A DNA stretch of 64,000 nt from NCBI GenBank assembly GCA_017304945.1, contig JAFKLG010000065.1, positions 20,429 to 84,428 of the forward strand, written 5' to 3'. The notes beneath the pieces were generated by a model. It was given only the letters and a program-made list of their open reading frames with translations. It searched no databases and was not told the DNA's origin. Shown here piece by piece: positions 1 through 9,081 of the stretch. A program made the position numbers and the translations under genes. Position 1 is the stretch's first letter, and every line of letters starts with the position of its first letter. The stretch comes from Rhodospirillales bacterium. Its GTDB lineage: Bacteria > Pseudomonadota > Alphaproteobacteria > Acetobacterales > Acetobacteraceae.

Positions 1-305
1 GGCTGATGGACCCGAAGCAGGTCGGCGGCTGGTACGACGTCGCGGTCAGCTACTACGCGCCCTTCCTGCACATGTTCGATGATGCCCCCCTGTGGCACGC
101 GGAGCCGCGCAACCTGCCCTATCGGGATTCGCTCGCGACCTCCCACCTGCCCGGCTGGCCCGCGCCGATCAGCCGCCCACAATCGGAGAGCGTCGCGAAA
201 TACGTGGTCGTCGACATGTTCGCCAAGGCCTGCGCCGGCAAATCCACCAAGGAGGTGATCGCGGACGCCAACGCACAGCTCAAGCAGATCTTCCGGTCGG
301 CCTGA
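1..305 (+). CDS. ABC importer substrate-binding protein, C-terminal part only
   Basis: The window opens inside this gene, and about 100 codons up to the TGA are present. The fragment looks like the C-terminal lobe of a family 1 (sugar-type) extracellular solute-binding protein. It has an aromatic-rich stretch (WYDVAVSYYAPF), a Pro-rich segment (LPGWPAPISRPQSES) and terminal helices ending VIADANAQLKQIF. Such proteins bind substrate in the periplasm and deliver it to the permease pair. The call rests as much on the two MalF/MalG-type permease genes 36 bases downstream as on the fragment itself. The substrate is unknown. Confidence 0.7.
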   Translation, partial: LMDPKQVGGWYDVAVSYYAPFLHMFDDAPLWHAEPRNLPYRDSLATSHLPGWPAPISRPQSESVAKYVVVDMFAKACAGKSTKEVIADANAQLKQIFRSA

Positions 306-341
306 CCGCGTGCGCCGCCGCCCGTCCGGATTCCCCGCCTG

Positions 342-1280
342 ATGTCCGCCTCCGCCCCGACGCTCGCCGCCGCGACCCCGCGCGCGCCGCGACGCAGCAC
401 GTTCCGGCAATGGACCGAACGGGAGGGCGTGTTCAGTTGGCTGATGGTGATTCCGCCGCTGCTCTTCCTGATCGCGCTGGTGGGATACCCGTTCGTCTAT
501 GGCATCTGGCTGAGCCTGCAGGATCGGCCAGTCGCGCGCGCCGGCACCTTCGTCGGACTCGCGAACTTCGTCGCCGACTGGAAGGATCCGGTGTTCTGGC
601 AGGTGACGCAGAACACCTTCGTCTACACGATCGCCGCGACGCTGCTGAAGATGGTCGGCGGTCTGGCGCTCGCACTGGTGATGAACCAGGAGTTCAAGTT
701 CAAGAACACCATCCGCGCATTGATGCTGCTGCCCTTCATCGTGCCCACGGTGCTGTCGACCATCGCCTGGATGTGGATCCTCGATCCGGCGTTCAGCATC
801 ATCAACTGGTTGTTGCGCTACTTCGCGATCGCCAACCCCGGCCCGTCCTGGCTGGGCAACCCCGATCTCGCGATGCTGTCGCTGATCATCGTCAACACCT
901 GGCGCGGGCTGCCCTTCTACGCGATCACCCTGCTCGCTGGGCTGCAGACGATCTCCCCCGACCTCTATGAAGCGGCGACAATCGACGGCGCCTCCGCCTG
1001 GCACCGGTTCCGCTGGGTCACCCTTCCGCTGCTGCGGCCGGTGATCTTCATCGTCACCATGTTCTCGGTGATCTTCACCTTCGCCGACTTCCAGCTCGTC
1101 TACGTGCTGACCCGCGGCGGACCGGCGAACGCGACGCACCTCTACGCCACCTACGCGTTCGACGTCGCAATGGGCGGCGGGCAGCTCGGCATGGGCGCGT
1201 CCATCGCGCTCGCCATGCTGCCGCCGCTCGCGCTGATCATCTTCGCCATGTCGCTCTACATGAAGCCGAACAAGACATGA
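342..1280 (+). CDS. ABC sugar-type importer permease, MalF/UgpA class
   Basis: This 312-aa inner-membrane protein has about six hydrophobic segments after a charged N-terminus of some 30 residues. The binding-protein-dependent transport signature (EAA loop, EAATIDGASAWHRF) sits near residue 208, where it would contact the ATPase. Length and layout fit MalF/UgpA-type subunits that lack the large periplasmic loop. It follows the binding-protein gene and overlaps the next permease by four bases (ATGA), so the two are probably translationally coupled. No ATP-binding subunit is visible, so it must lie upstream of the window or elsewhere. The substrate is not deducible. Confidence 0.93.
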   Translation: MSASAPTLAAATPRAPRRSTFRQWTEREGVFSWLMVIPPLLFLIALVGYPFVYGIWLSLQDRPVARAGTFVGLANFVADWKDPVFWQVTQNTFVYTIAATLLKMVGGLALALVMNQEFKFKNTIRALMLLPFIVPTVLSTIAWMWILDPAFSIINWLLRYFAIANPGPSWLGNPDLAMLSLIIVNTWRGLPFYAITLLAGLQTISPDLYEAATIDGASAWHRFRWVTLPLLRPVIFIVTMFSVIFTFADFQLVYVLTRGGPANATHLYATYAFDVAMGGGQLGMGASIALAMLPPLALIIFAMSLYMKPNKT

Positions 1281-2125
1281 TCGTCCAACGTCGCGGCTGG
1301 ACCACCCGCTCGCTCAAGCTCTGGCTGCCGCTCGGTGGCTTCATGCTGTTCACGCTGTTCCCGTTCTACTGGATGGCGATCACCTCGCTGAAACCCAACA
1401 GTGAGCTGTACAACCGCAAGATCATGCCGCTGATCGTCTATCACCCGACGCTGAAGCACTATGTCGACCTGCTGACCGAGACGAACTTCCTGCTCTGGAC
1501 CTGGAACACATTCCTCGTCGCGGTCGTCTCGACCGCGATCTCGCTCGTGTTCGGCGTGATGCTCGCCTACCCGCTCGCCCGTATGCGCTTCGCCGGCGCG
1601 GCGCTGATCTCCTTCGCGGTCGCGGCCACCTATCTCGTGCCGCAGCCGCTGCTGTTCATCCCGCTCGCAGACATCATCAACCAACTCGGCCTCGGCGACA
1701 CGTTGACCTCGGTGATCCTCACCTATCCGACGCTGCTGGTACCGTTCTGCGCCTGGCTGCTCATGGGCTACTTCCGCTCCGTTCCGCACGAGCTCGAGGA
1801 CGCGGCGCGCATCGACGGTGCGACCCGGCTGCAGACCATGTTCAAGGTCTTCCTTCCACTCTGCATCCCCGGCTTCATCTCCGCCGGAATCTTCGCGTTC
1901 ACGCTGGCGCAGAACGAGTTCCTCTACGCCCTGATCTTCCTGACCCAGACCGACGTGCGCACCGTCCCGGTCGGCGCCATTTCCGAACTGGTGAAGGGCG
2001 ACGTCTTCTACTGGGGCCAGTTGATGGCCGCCGCGCTGCTCGGATCGGTGCCGGTCGCCATCATCTATTCCTTCTTCGTGGAACATTATGTCGCCGGCCT
2101 GACCGCTGGCGCGGTGAAGCAGTAG
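1277..2125 (+). CDS. ABC sugar-type importer permease, MalG/UgpE class
   Basis: This 282-aa membrane protein has six predicted hydrophobic segments. The EAA loop (ELEDAARIDGATRLQTMF) near residue 172 carries the conserved Gly that contacts the ATPase. Its start ATG overlaps the stop of the upstream permease, the usual coupling for heterodimeric MalFG-type channels. The C-terminus (FFVEHYVAGLTAGAVKQ) is the typical MalG ending, in which VAGLTAGAVK is strongly conserved across the family. It is the last transporter gene of the operon seen here. Confidence 0.94.
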   Translation: MIVQRRGWTTRSLKLWLPLGGFMLFTLFPFYWMAITSLKPNSELYNRKIMPLIVYHPTLKHYVDLLTETNFLLWTWNTFLVAVVSTAISLVFGVMLAYPLARMRFAGAALISFAVAATYLVPQPLLFIPLADIINQLGLGDTLTSVILTYPTLLVPFCAWLLMGYFRSVPHELEDAARIDGATRLQTMFKVFLPLCIPGFISAGIFAFTLAQNEFLYALIFLTQTDVRTVPVGAISELVKGDVFYWGQLMAAALLGSVPVAIIYSFFVEHYVAGLTAGAVKQ

Positions 2126-2186
2126 CGTCTGGAACGGACGCACGATCCGTGAAATCCTCCGTCGCCTCACGACCGGAGATGACGCG

Positions 2187-2867
2187 ATGTTCGTCCTGAA
2201 GGATCTGCCGCCCCAGATCGACCCCGCTCTGCTCGACAAGCTGCGGGAGGCGGAGCCCGCGACCATCGGGCATTTCCGGCATGTCGGCTTCATGGATCCC
2301 GGCATCCGCGCGCTGCTGCCCGGCTATCGCCGGATCGCCGGCACGGCGGTGACGGTGCGCGCCTACGGGGCAGACACGGCCATCGTGCACTACGCCCTGG
2401 GCAAGCTGCGCCCCGGCGACGTGCTGGTGCTGGATCGCGCGGGCGACACGCGCCATGCCGCATGCGGCGGCGGCGTCGCCTTTGCCGCGAAGGCGGCCGG
2501 CTGCGTCGGCATCATCATCGACGGCCCGGCCACCGACGTGCAGGAACTGCGCGAATACGACATGCCGGTCTGGGCGCGCGGCCTCTCGGTGGTGACCGGC
2601 AAGCGCCAGTTCGAGCATGGGGAGTTCTGCACCGCGGTGTCGTGCGGCGGGGTTGCCGTCGAGGCGGGCGATGCGGTGCTCGCGGACGAGAACGGCGTGC
2701 TGGTGATGAAGCCGCACGAGATCGCCGCGGCCGCGGAGCGGGCCGTCGCGATGCAGACGCACGAGAAGGAGAAGACGATCCCGCGGCTGCGCGCCGGCGA
2801 GAAGATGCCCGAGATCAACGACACCAACGCACGGATCGCCGAGATCATGCGGGCGAACAAGGCGTAG
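2187..2867 (+). CDS. RraA-like / HMG-CHA aldolase superfamily protein
   Basis: This 226-aa protein belongs to the RraA / 4-hydroxy-4-methyl-2-oxoglutarate aldolase fold family. It shows the conserved region RAGDTRHAACGGGVAFAAK, then GIIIDGPATDVQELREYDMPVWARG. In the aldolases the second motif normally reads DGxxRD, with Arg and Asp at the metal and substrate site. Here the Arg position is Thr (PATD), so aldolase activity is uncertain. A good ribosome site (GGAG, eight bases before ATG) supports the start. It lies 61 bases after the permeases, so it may act on the imported substrate. A perfect 11-bp hairpin follows the gene. Confidence 0.8.
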   Translation: MFVLKDLPPQIDPALLDKLREAEPATIGHFRHVGFMDPGIRALLPGYRRIAGTAVTVRAYGADTAIVHYALGKLRPGDVLVLDRAGDTRHAACGGGVAFAAKAAGCVGIIIDGPATDVQELREYDMPVWARGLSVVTGKRQFEHGEFCTAVSCGGVAVEAGDAVLADENGVLVMKPHEIAAAAERAVAMQTHEKEKTIPRLRAGEKMPEINDTNARIAEIMRANKA

Positions 2868-2892
2868 GAGGTCACCGGCACGCCAATGAGAT

Positions 2893-2923
2893 GGCGCGTG
2901 AGGCTCGGCAGCCCTCACGCGCC
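2893..2923. terminator. Convergent intergenic hairpin (11-bp perfect stem)
   Basis: GGCGCGTGAGG at 2893-2903 pairs perfectly with CCTCACGCGCC at 2913-2923 around a nine-base loop. It lies between the converging ends of the RraA-like gene (ends 2867) and the minus-strand small gene (ends 2962), so it could terminate either transcript. There is no T-tract, so a Rho-assisted or RNA-stabilising role is equally possible. Confidence 0.6.
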
Positions 2924-2961
2924 CGGTCGGCCGCCGCGCCGCCGTGATGCGCGAGAAGGCG

Positions 2962-3261
2962 TCAGCCGTTCGCGTCGACGCCCAGCGCCTCGAGTTCGGC
3001 GAGGATCTTGGATTGTTTCGCCTGCAACTCCTCGAGGGCGAGTTGCTTCAGCCGTTGCAGGAACCCCTCCGACACACCGACGCCTTGGGCATGGCTGGTG
3101 CTGGGTCCCTCCTGCGACATCTTCAGGCTGGCATCGCCGGGGGCTTCGACGAACACCTGGTAGGCCGAGACGTCCGCACGTGTCGCAACCTCGATCAGTC
3201 GCTTCATGTCGTCGAGCTCGTTGACCAGGTGATTGACCTGGTCGATGTCGGTCAGCTTCAT
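2962..3261 (-). CDS. Small conserved hypothetical protein coupled to pncB
   Basis: This 99-aa acidic, helical protein has no family I can name with confidence. The start chosen is ATG at 3261, whose first bases overlap the TGA of the upstream nicotinate phosphoribosyltransferase (ATGA). The longer in-frame ORF would run inside that gene. The N-terminus (MKLTDIDQVNHLVNELDDMKRL) and C-terminus (LKQLALEELQAKQSKILAELEALGV) are amphipathic and coiled-coil-like, and the middle is Ser/Gln-rich. It has no signal peptide or membrane segment. Tight coupling suggests co-expression with the enzyme, but the function is unknown. Confidence 0.75.
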   Translation of the reverse strand: MKLTDIDQVNHLVNELDDMKRLIEVATRADVSAYQVFVEAPGDASLKMSQEGPSTSHAQGVGVSEGFLQRLKQLALEELQAKQSKILAELEALGVDANG

Positions 3262-4412
3262 CCGCCCACCTTCCGTCGTGCCCCGTTCCGGCGCAGCAGG
3301 AACTCGCGGCCGACCTTCACCATCGGGACACCCTCGTAATCCACGATGTCCGCGGTCGCGTAGGTCTCGTGCCACAGGTCCGGAATGAAACTACCCGTCC
3401 CCACCACGTCGATCGGCGCCTTTGCGTCCGCCATGACGCGGCATTTGTCAACGCCGAATCCCGAGGACACCACGATCCGCACCTTCGGCCAGCCTGCGGA
3501 GTCCAACGCCTCCCGCAGCTTCCAGATCGCCGCGGCGGAGACGCCGGTGCCGACCAGGTAGCGCAGTTCCGTCTCGCTCCGGTACCGGCGGATCGCGCCG
3601 GGCGAATGGCGCTCGAGCACCGCATAGCTCTCCGGCGGATCGAGCCCCTCCAGGAATCGCCCGCCATGCGTGTCGAGCCGGAAGGACAGCCGCCCTTCCC
3701 GCGCCAGGTCGGGAAACCTTGCGCAGACCGCGAGCGCGTCGCTCACCTCGCGGCCGAAATAGTCGACCAGCACCGTCATCGGCTCGTCGGGGAAGGTCTC
3801 GGCGAACATCTCGGCCGCGCGCACCGTCGACCCCGCGTAGCCGATCAGCGAGTGCGGCATGGTGCCGAAGCCGCGCGGCGCGCCGAACCAGTGCGCGGTG
3901 CCGTCATTGGCGTTGCCGATGAACCCTTTTGCGCCTTCCTTCTGTGCCGCGCGGCTGCCGACCGAGGCGGCATAGGCCATCATGTCCTGCATCTCGGCGC
4001 CCGCGCAGTGCCGCGCCTCCATCGCCAGGAACGCGGCCCCCGGCAGCGCCAGCGCCATCTGATAGGCGTTGTGCGCGGCGACGCAGGCGGGCCCGATCTT
4101 CTGCAGCAGCAGCGTCTCGACGTCCGAGAGCTGCACCAGGCTGCCGGTCAGGTAGACGATCGGCTCGCCGGCCCCGACCCAGTCGCCCTCCTGGTAGACC
4201 AGGTCGACATCGACCGAGGTCTGCCGCTCCCGCACCACCGCACGCAGCCAGTCCAGCATCAGGGCCGGCGCGCAGATCACCGGCCGGCGCAGGAAGATCG
4301 CGTAGGTGACACGCTTGTCGCCGAACCGCGCGACGATCTGCCGCGTGCGGTTGAAGTAGGCGTCCGTGCGTGCCGCGATATCCCTGCCGAACGCGCCTCC
4401 CTTCGCGTCCAT
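3258..4412 (-). CDS. pncB: Nicotinate phosphoribosyltransferase family protein
   Basis: This 384-aa protein is related to nicotinate phosphoribosyltransferase, which joins nicotinate and PRPP in the NAD salvage (Preiss-Handler) pathway. Seen in it: an N-terminal TDAYFNRT segment, EARHCAGAEMQDMMAYAASVGSR in the middle, GTMPHSLIGYAGST, DYFGREVSDAL, and C-terminal VSSGFGVDKCRVM...VGTGSFIP, which resembles the family's phosphate-binding loop. It is of the shorter, archaeal/alphaproteobacterial type rather than the E. coli PncB type. It is followed with a four-base overlap by a 99-aa gene and lies ten bases downstream of the DAHP synthase gene. The exact base specificity is inferred from family only. 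Confidence 0.82.
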   Translation of the reverse strand: MDAKGGAFGRDIAARTDAYFNRTRQIVARFGDKRVTYAIFLRRPVICAPALMLDWLRAVVRERQTSVDVDLVYQEGDWVGAGEPIVYLTGSLVQLSDVETLLLQKIGPACVAAHNAYQMALALPGAAFLAMEARHCAGAEMQDMMAYAASVGSRAAQKEGAKGFIGNANDGTAHWFGAPRGFGTMPHSLIGYAGSTVRAAEMFAETFPDEPMTVLVDYFGREVSDALAVCARFPDLAREGRLSFRLDTHGGRFLEGLDPPESYAVLERHSPGAIRRYRSETELRYLVGTGVSAAAIWKLREALDSAGWPKVRIVVSSGFGVDKCRVMADAKAPIDVVGTGSFIPDLWHETYATADIVDYEGVPMVKVGREFLLRRNGARRKVGG

Positions 4413-4422
4413 GGTGACGGCC

Positions 4423-5835
4423 CTACTGCGCCGCGACGGCCGGCTGCGCCGGCGGGGTGCGGCGCTGCTTCAGCTCCTCGGCGACCAGGAAGGAGAGTTC
4501 CAGCGACTGCTCCGCGTTCAGCCGCGGATCGCAGAACGTCTCGTAGCGCGCGCCGAGATCGGCCTCGCTCAGCGCATGCGCGCCGCCGGTGCACTCGGTC
4601 ACGTCCTGGCCGGTCATCTCGACATGGACGCCGCCGCCCCAGGTGCCCTCCGCCGCGTGCACGTCGAAGAAGCCGCGCACCTCCGACAGGATCGCGTCGA
4701 AGTTGCGGGTCTTGAGCTTGTTCACGGTCGAGATCGTGTTGCCGTGCATCGGGTCGCACAGCCACACCACCTTGTGGCCCGCCTTCTCCACCGCACGCAC
4801 CAGCGGCGGCAGCTTCGCGCCCACCTTCTCGGCCCCCATGCGGCTGATCAGCGTGATGCGCCCGGCCTCGTTCGTCGGGTTCAGCACGTCCAGGATCCGC
4901 AGCAGATCATCCGGCTCCTGGGTCGGCCCCACCTTCATGCCGATCGGGTTCTTCACGCCGCGCAGGAACTCGACATGCGCGCCGTCCGGCTGGCGGGTGC
5001 GATCACCGATCCACAGGAAATGCGCCGAACAGGCGTACCAGTCGCCGGTCGTGGAATCGACGCGGGTGAGCGCCTGCTCGTACGGCAGCAGCAGCGCCTC
5101 GTGGCTGACGTAGAAATCGGTCTCGCGCAGGTCGCGCGTGGTGGCGCTGGTCATGCCGCAGGCGGTCATGAAGGCCAGCGTCTCGTCGATCCGCGCCGCC
5201 AGGTCGCGGTAGCGCCCCGCCAGCGGCGAGCGCTCCACGAAGCCCAGGTTCCAGCGATGCACCTCGTGCAGGTCGGCATAGCCGCCGGACGCGAAGGCCC
5301 GCAGCAGGTTCAGCGTGCTCGCCGACTGGAAATAGCCGAATTCCATGCGGGCGGGATCGGGGATGCGCGCCGCTTCGGTGAATTCCGGCCCGTTGACGAT
5401 GTCGCCGCGATAGGACGGCAGCGTCACCTCGCCCTGCGTCTCGGTGTCGGAGGAGCGCGGCTTGGCGAACTGCCCCGCCATGCGCCCCATCTTCACCACC
5501 GGCAGGCTGGCGCCGAAGGTCAGCACCACGGCCATCTGCAACAGCACGCGGAACGTGTCGCGAATCGTGTTGGCGGTGAAGTCGGCGAAACTCTCGGCGC
5601 AGTCGCCGCCCTGCAGCACGAACGCCTTGCCTTCCGCCGCCGCGGCCAGGTGCGCCTTCAGCCGGCGCGCCTCCCCCGCGAACACCAGCGGCGGAAACTT
5701 GCCGAGCCGCCGCTCCATCGCATCGAGCGCCAGCGGGTCCGGATAGGCCGGAACCTGGCGGATCGGGCAGTCCCGCCAGGTGTTCGGCGTCCAGACGCGG
5801 GACGTGGCGGCGCGAGGGGGCGTGGCGTTCATCAT
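4423..5835 (-). CDS. Class II 3-deoxy-D-arabino-heptulosonate 7-phosphate synthase
   Basis: This 470-aa class II (plant/AroH_II type) DAHP synthase carries out the first step of the shikimate pathway, condensing PEP with erythrose 4-phosphate. Family landmarks are [25 protein letters not shown], the [12 protein letters not shown] segment and [18 protein letters not shown]...[10 protein letters not shown]. The catalytic metal and substrate motif [24 protein letters not shown] follows. ATG at 5835 was chosen because AAGGAGA lies five bases upstream; the longer ORF lacks such a site. pncB follows ten bases downstream on the same strand, so the two are probably cotranscribed. Confidence 0.96.
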   Translation of the reverse strand: MMNATPPRAATSRVWTPNTWRDCPIRQVPAYPDPLALDAMERRLGKFPPLVFAGEARRLKAHLAAAAEGKAFVLQGGDCAESFADFTANTIRDTFRVLLQMAVVLTFGASLPVVKMGRMAGQFAKPRSSDTETQGEVTLPSYRGDIVNGPEFTEAARIPDPARMEFGYFQSASTLNLLRAFASGGYADLHEVHRWNLGFVERSPLAGRYRDLAARIDETLAFMTACGMTSATTRDLRETDFYVSHEALLLPYEQALTRVDSTTGDWYACSAHFLWIGDRTRQPDGAHVEFLRGVKNPIGMKVGPTQEPDDLLRILDVLNPTNEAGRITLISRMGAEKVGAKLPPLVRAVEKAGHKVVWLCDPMHGNTISTVNKLKTRNFDAILSEVRGFFDVHAAEGTWGGGVHVEMTGQDVTECTGGAHALSEADLGARYETFCDPRLNAEQSLELSFLVAEELKQRRTPPAQPAVAAQ

Positions 5836-5928
5836 GCTGTCTCCTTGGGCGCCGTTATGTCGCGAAACCGTGCGAATGGCTACCGCCGCGGCACGCAACC
5901 CCGCCGCGCGCCGCCCGATCCGACCGTT

Positions 5929-7506
5929 TCACGCATCGGCCTTCTGCGCGCCCCAGAACACCGGGGCGGAACCCTTCACCAGCCCGGTCACATTGGCACG
6001 CCAGGCCGCGGCGGGAAGGTACTGGCCCAGCGGGATCACCGGAACCGAGCGGAACGCGGCCGTCTGGAAGGCGATTTCCTGGGTCCGGCGCGCCGCCGCG
6101 TCGGGGGCGTCGAGCCAGGCGGCATAGGCGGCCTCGATGGCCGGATCGTCGGGCCAGCCGAACCAGGCTTTCGCGCCATTGCTCCGCACCGTGTTCGACA
6201 GCAGCGGGTCGACGAATTCGGGGCCCGGCACGCCGGCCGGAAACATCGACCAGCCGCCCTTGTCGAGCGGCGCCTTGGACGGACGCCGCTGCACGATGGT
6301 GCCCCAATCGGTCATCTGCTCGTCCACCTCGACCCCGATCTGGCGGAAGGCGTCGGCGGCGACCGTGGTCATGGCGTGGTAGACCACCTGGTCGGTCGGA
6401 TGCATCAGCACCAGCGTCTCGCCCTTGTAGCCGGACTGCTCGAGCATCCGCTTGAGCGCGTCCTTCGACCGCCGCACCCGCACCGCCTCCATCCCGGCAT
6501 CGTTCGCCGCCTTGGAGCCGATCACGAAGAAGCCCATCGGTGCGCGCCAGGTGGAGCGGTCCTCGCCCATCGTCGCCGTCATCACCTCGGCCTGGTCGAT
6601 CGCCGCCAGCAGCACGCGCAGGAACGCCGCATTGTCGGTGGGCGCGTGCAGGTGGTTGGGCCGCAGCACGCCGACCGTGCCGTAGAGATCGAGCTGGCCG
6701 GTCACCACGCCCGATTGCCGCTTCAGCATCGGGATCAGGTCCGGCTGCGGCAGCTCCACCCAGTCCACCTCCCCCGCCGCCAGCGCGTTCGCGGCGGTCG
6801 CCGGGTCGGGCACCACGCGCCACTCCACCCGTTCCACCTTCGCCACATGCCCGCCCGCCGTGTACGAGACCGGCTCCTGCCGCGGCACGTACCCGTCGAA
6901 CCGCGCGAACGCGGCATGCGTGCCGGAGACGTATTCGTCGGGCAGGAAGCGGAACGGGCCGCTGCCGACCATCTCCGTCACCTGCTTGAACGGGTCGGTG
7001 CGCGCGAGCCGCTCCGGCATGATCACCGGCTGCGGCTGCGTCTTGGATAGGAAATAGGGCAGCAGCGGGAAGGGCCGGCTCAGGCGCCAGACCAGGGTGC
7101 GGTCGTCCGCCGCCTCGATCGCATCGACATGGGCCAGGATCGTCACGCCGGTGGAATCGCGCTTGATCCAGCGCTGCAGGCTGGCCACGCAATCCCGCGC
7201 CAGCACCGGCGTGCCGTCGTGGAAGTTCAGCCCCTCGCGCAGGCGCATGGTCCAGCGGCGGCCGTCATCGTCGATGACGTGGCCTTCCACCATCTGCGGC
7301 CGCGGCACCAGGGCCTCGTCCCGGCCGTACAGCATGTCGTAGACCATCAGCGCGGCGTTGCGCGTCACGGTGGCGGTGGTCCAGACCGGATCGAAACTGG
7401 TCAGGTTGGCCTGCGGCACGAAGACCAGCGGCTTGCCCGCCGCCGCGATCGCCGGTCGCGCCAGCGCAGCCGCGCCGGCGGTGGCGATGAACGCACGTCG
7501 TCGCAT
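5929..7506 (-). CDS. Family 5 (peptide/Dpp-type) ABC solute-binding protein, orphan
   Basis: This 525-aa periplasmic binding protein has an N-terminus (MRRRAFIATAGAAALARPAIA) that reads as a twin-Arg-like export signal. SBP_bac_5 landmarks are the segment after the first strand (ASFDPVWTTATVTRNAALMVYDMLYG), MRLREGLNFHDGTPVLARDCVASLQRW, GSGPFRFLPDEYVSGTHAAFARFDGY and a late DWGTIVQRR. No permease or ATPase gene lies next to it; its neighbours are DAHP synthase and glutathione reductase. Orphan binding proteins of this type are common in alphaproteobacteria. The ligand cannot be predicted. Confidence 0.9.
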   Translation of the reverse strand: MRRRAFIATAGAAALARPAIAAAGKPLVFVPQANLTSFDPVWTTATVTRNAALMVYDMLYGRDEALVPRPQMVEGHVIDDDGRRWTMRLREGLNFHDGTPVLARDCVASLQRWIKRDSTGVTILAHVDAIEAADDRTLVWRLSRPFPLLPYFLSKTQPQPVIMPERLARTDPFKQVTEMVGSGPFRFLPDEYVSGTHAAFARFDGYVPRQEPVSYTAGGHVAKVERVEWRVVPDPATAANALAAGEVDWVELPQPDLIPMLKRQSGVVTGQLDLYGTVGVLRPNHLHAPTDNAAFLRVLLAAIDQAEVMTATMGEDRSTWRAPMGFFVIGSKAANDAGMEAVRVRRSKDALKRMLEQSGYKGETLVLMHPTDQVVYHAMTTVAADAFRQIGVEVDEQMTDWGTIVQRRPSKAPLDKGGWSMFPAGVPGPEFVDPLLSNTVRSNGAKAWFGWPDDPAIEAAYAAWLDAPDAAARRTQEIAFQTAAFRSVPVIPLGQYLPAAAWRANVTGLVKGSAPVFWGAQKADA

Positions 7507-7591
7507 GGTGTCTCCTCCCGTGGAGATGTGCCTGGCCGCCGTATTCGGCGTGCCGTCGCGGCGCCTCGCCCGCCGCCGGCGTGATTCGCGG

Positions 7592-8959
7592 CTATTCGGC
7601 CGCGCGCGCGGCCTCCACCACCCGGGTGCGGGTGCGCATGGTCACGAACTCCTCGGCCGCGGTCGGGTGGATGCCGATGGTGCGGTCGAAATCCGCCTTG
7701 GTCGCGCCCATCACCACCGCGATGGCGATGCCCTGGATGATCTCCGGTGCGTCCTCTCCCAGCATATGGGCGCCGACCACCTTCTGCGTGGCCTGGTCGA
7801 CCACCAGCTTCATCAGCGTCTTGCGCGCCCGTCCGGTCAGCGTGTGCCGCATCGGCGTGAACCGCGCGACATAGACGTCGGCCGGGCCGCAGGCCGCCGC
7901 CTGCTCCTCGGTCAGCCCGACCGTCGCGATCGGCGGCGTCGAGAACACCGCCGAGGGGACGTTCACCAGGGAGATGCTCCGGGGCGTCTTGCCGAACAGC
8001 GAATCCGCCAGCGCATGGCCTTCCGCCGTCGCCACCGGGGTCAGGTTCACGCGGTTGGTCACGTCGCCGATCGCATAGACATGCGGCTGGGTCGTGCGCA
8101 GGTGGTCGTCCACCAGTACCGCGCCGGCCGCGCCGGTGCGGATCCCCGCCTGTTCCAGCCCGAGCCGTTCGGTGGCCGGGCGCCGGCCGGTGGCGAAGAA
8201 CACCAGATCCGTGGTGATCGTCTCGCCTTCCCCGAAGCTCAGGATGCGGCGCTCGCCATCGGCGGCGACCGCAGTGGGCCGCGTGTTCGGGTGCAGGATC
8301 ACGCCCTGCGCCTGCAGAGCCTCGGCCAGCGCCTCCCGCAGATCGTGGTCGAAGCCGCGCAGCGGCAGCGGCTGCCGGTAGACGAGATGCGTCTCGGCCC
8401 CGAGGGCGCGGAAGATGCCGGCGAATTCGACGGCGATGTAGCCGGAGCCGACGATCGTGACGTGCTGGGGCATGCGCTCCAGGTAGAACGCGTCGTCGGA
8501 GACGATGCCGAGGTCCGCGCCGGGGATGGCGGGGCGTTCCGGATGGCCGCCGGTCGCGATCACGATCCGCTCCGCGGTGATGCGCTGTCCGCCGACGTCG
8601 AGCGTGTGCGCATCGATGAAGGTGGCGCGGGCATCGAACACCTGCGCGCCGGCGCCCGCCAGCAGCTTGCGGTAGATGCCTTCCAGCCGGGCGATCTCGC
8701 GGTCCTTGGCGGCGATCAGCTTGGCCCAGTCATGCGGTCCCTTGCGGATGGTCCAGCCGAAGCCGGCGGCATCCTCCGCCCAGGCGCCGTACTCGCCCGC
8801 CTGCACCAGCAGCTTCTTCGGCACGCAGCCGATGTTGACGCAGGTGCCGCCCCAGAACCGCTCCTCGGCGACGCCCACCTTGGCGCCATGGCCGGCCGCG
8901 ATCCGCGCGCAACGGACACCGGCGGACCCGCCGCCGATCACGAACAGATCGAAGTCCAT
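7592..8959 (-). CDS. gor: Glutathione-disulfide reductase
   Basis: This 455-aa FAD/NADPH oxidoreductase reduces glutathione disulfide in the cytoplasm. It shows the N-terminal FAD loop (GGGSAGVRCAR), the redox disulfide GGTCVNIGCVPKK (Cys40 and Cys45), the NADPH loop GSGYIAVEFAG, the second FAD contact (YAIGDVTNRV) and the C-terminal active-site His/Glu motif HPTAAEE near residue 431. Length and motifs are typical of the bacterial/plant-like branch of the pyridine nucleotide disulfide reductases. It is divergent from the ygfZ gene across about 120 bases, so both promoters should lie there. Confidence 0.95.
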   Translation of the reverse strand: MDFDLFVIGGGSAGVRCARIAAGHGAKVGVAEERFWGGTCVNIGCVPKKLLVQAGEYGAWAEDAAGFGWTIRKGPHDWAKLIAAKDREIARLEGIYRKLLAGAGAQVFDARATFIDAHTLDVGGQRITAERIVIATGGHPERPAIPGADLGIVSDDAFYLERMPQHVTIVGSGYIAVEFAGIFRALGAETHLVYRQPLPLRGFDHDLREALAEALQAQGVILHPNTRPTAVAADGERRILSFGEGETITTDLVFFATGRRPATERLGLEQAGIRTGAAGAVLVDDHLRTTQPHVYAIGDVTNRVNLTPVATAEGHALADSLFGKTPRSISLVNVPSAVFSTPPIATVGLTEEQAAACGPADVYVARFTPMRHTLTGRARKTLMKLVVDQATQKVVGAHMLGEDAPEIIQGIAIAVVMGATKADFDRTIGIHPTAAEEFVTMRTRTRVVEAARAAE

Positions 8960-9081
8960 CGCTGCATGCTCCCACTGACGCGCCTCGGAGTGTGACCCCC
9001 GGCTTGGACCGGTTCAAGAGCGGTGCAGCCGCGCGCGCCGCCCTGCCTTGCGCCGGCGGACGGGCGCATTACGTGAGCGGG

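Noticed and set aside
92..970. Long plus-strand frame overlapping the permease region
   Set aside because: It is Arg/Ala/Pro-rich with no domain, and the permease frame has clear membrane helices and the EAA motif, so this is a GC-rich shadow.
1256..2305. Minus-strand open frame of 349 codons
   Set aside because: It is antisense to the MalG-like permease and has no recognisable domain.
4366..7050. 894-codon plus-strand open frame
   Set aside because: It runs antisense to the DAHP synthase and a binding protein, both with clear motifs. The His/Arg-rich composition is typical of antisense GC-rich frames.
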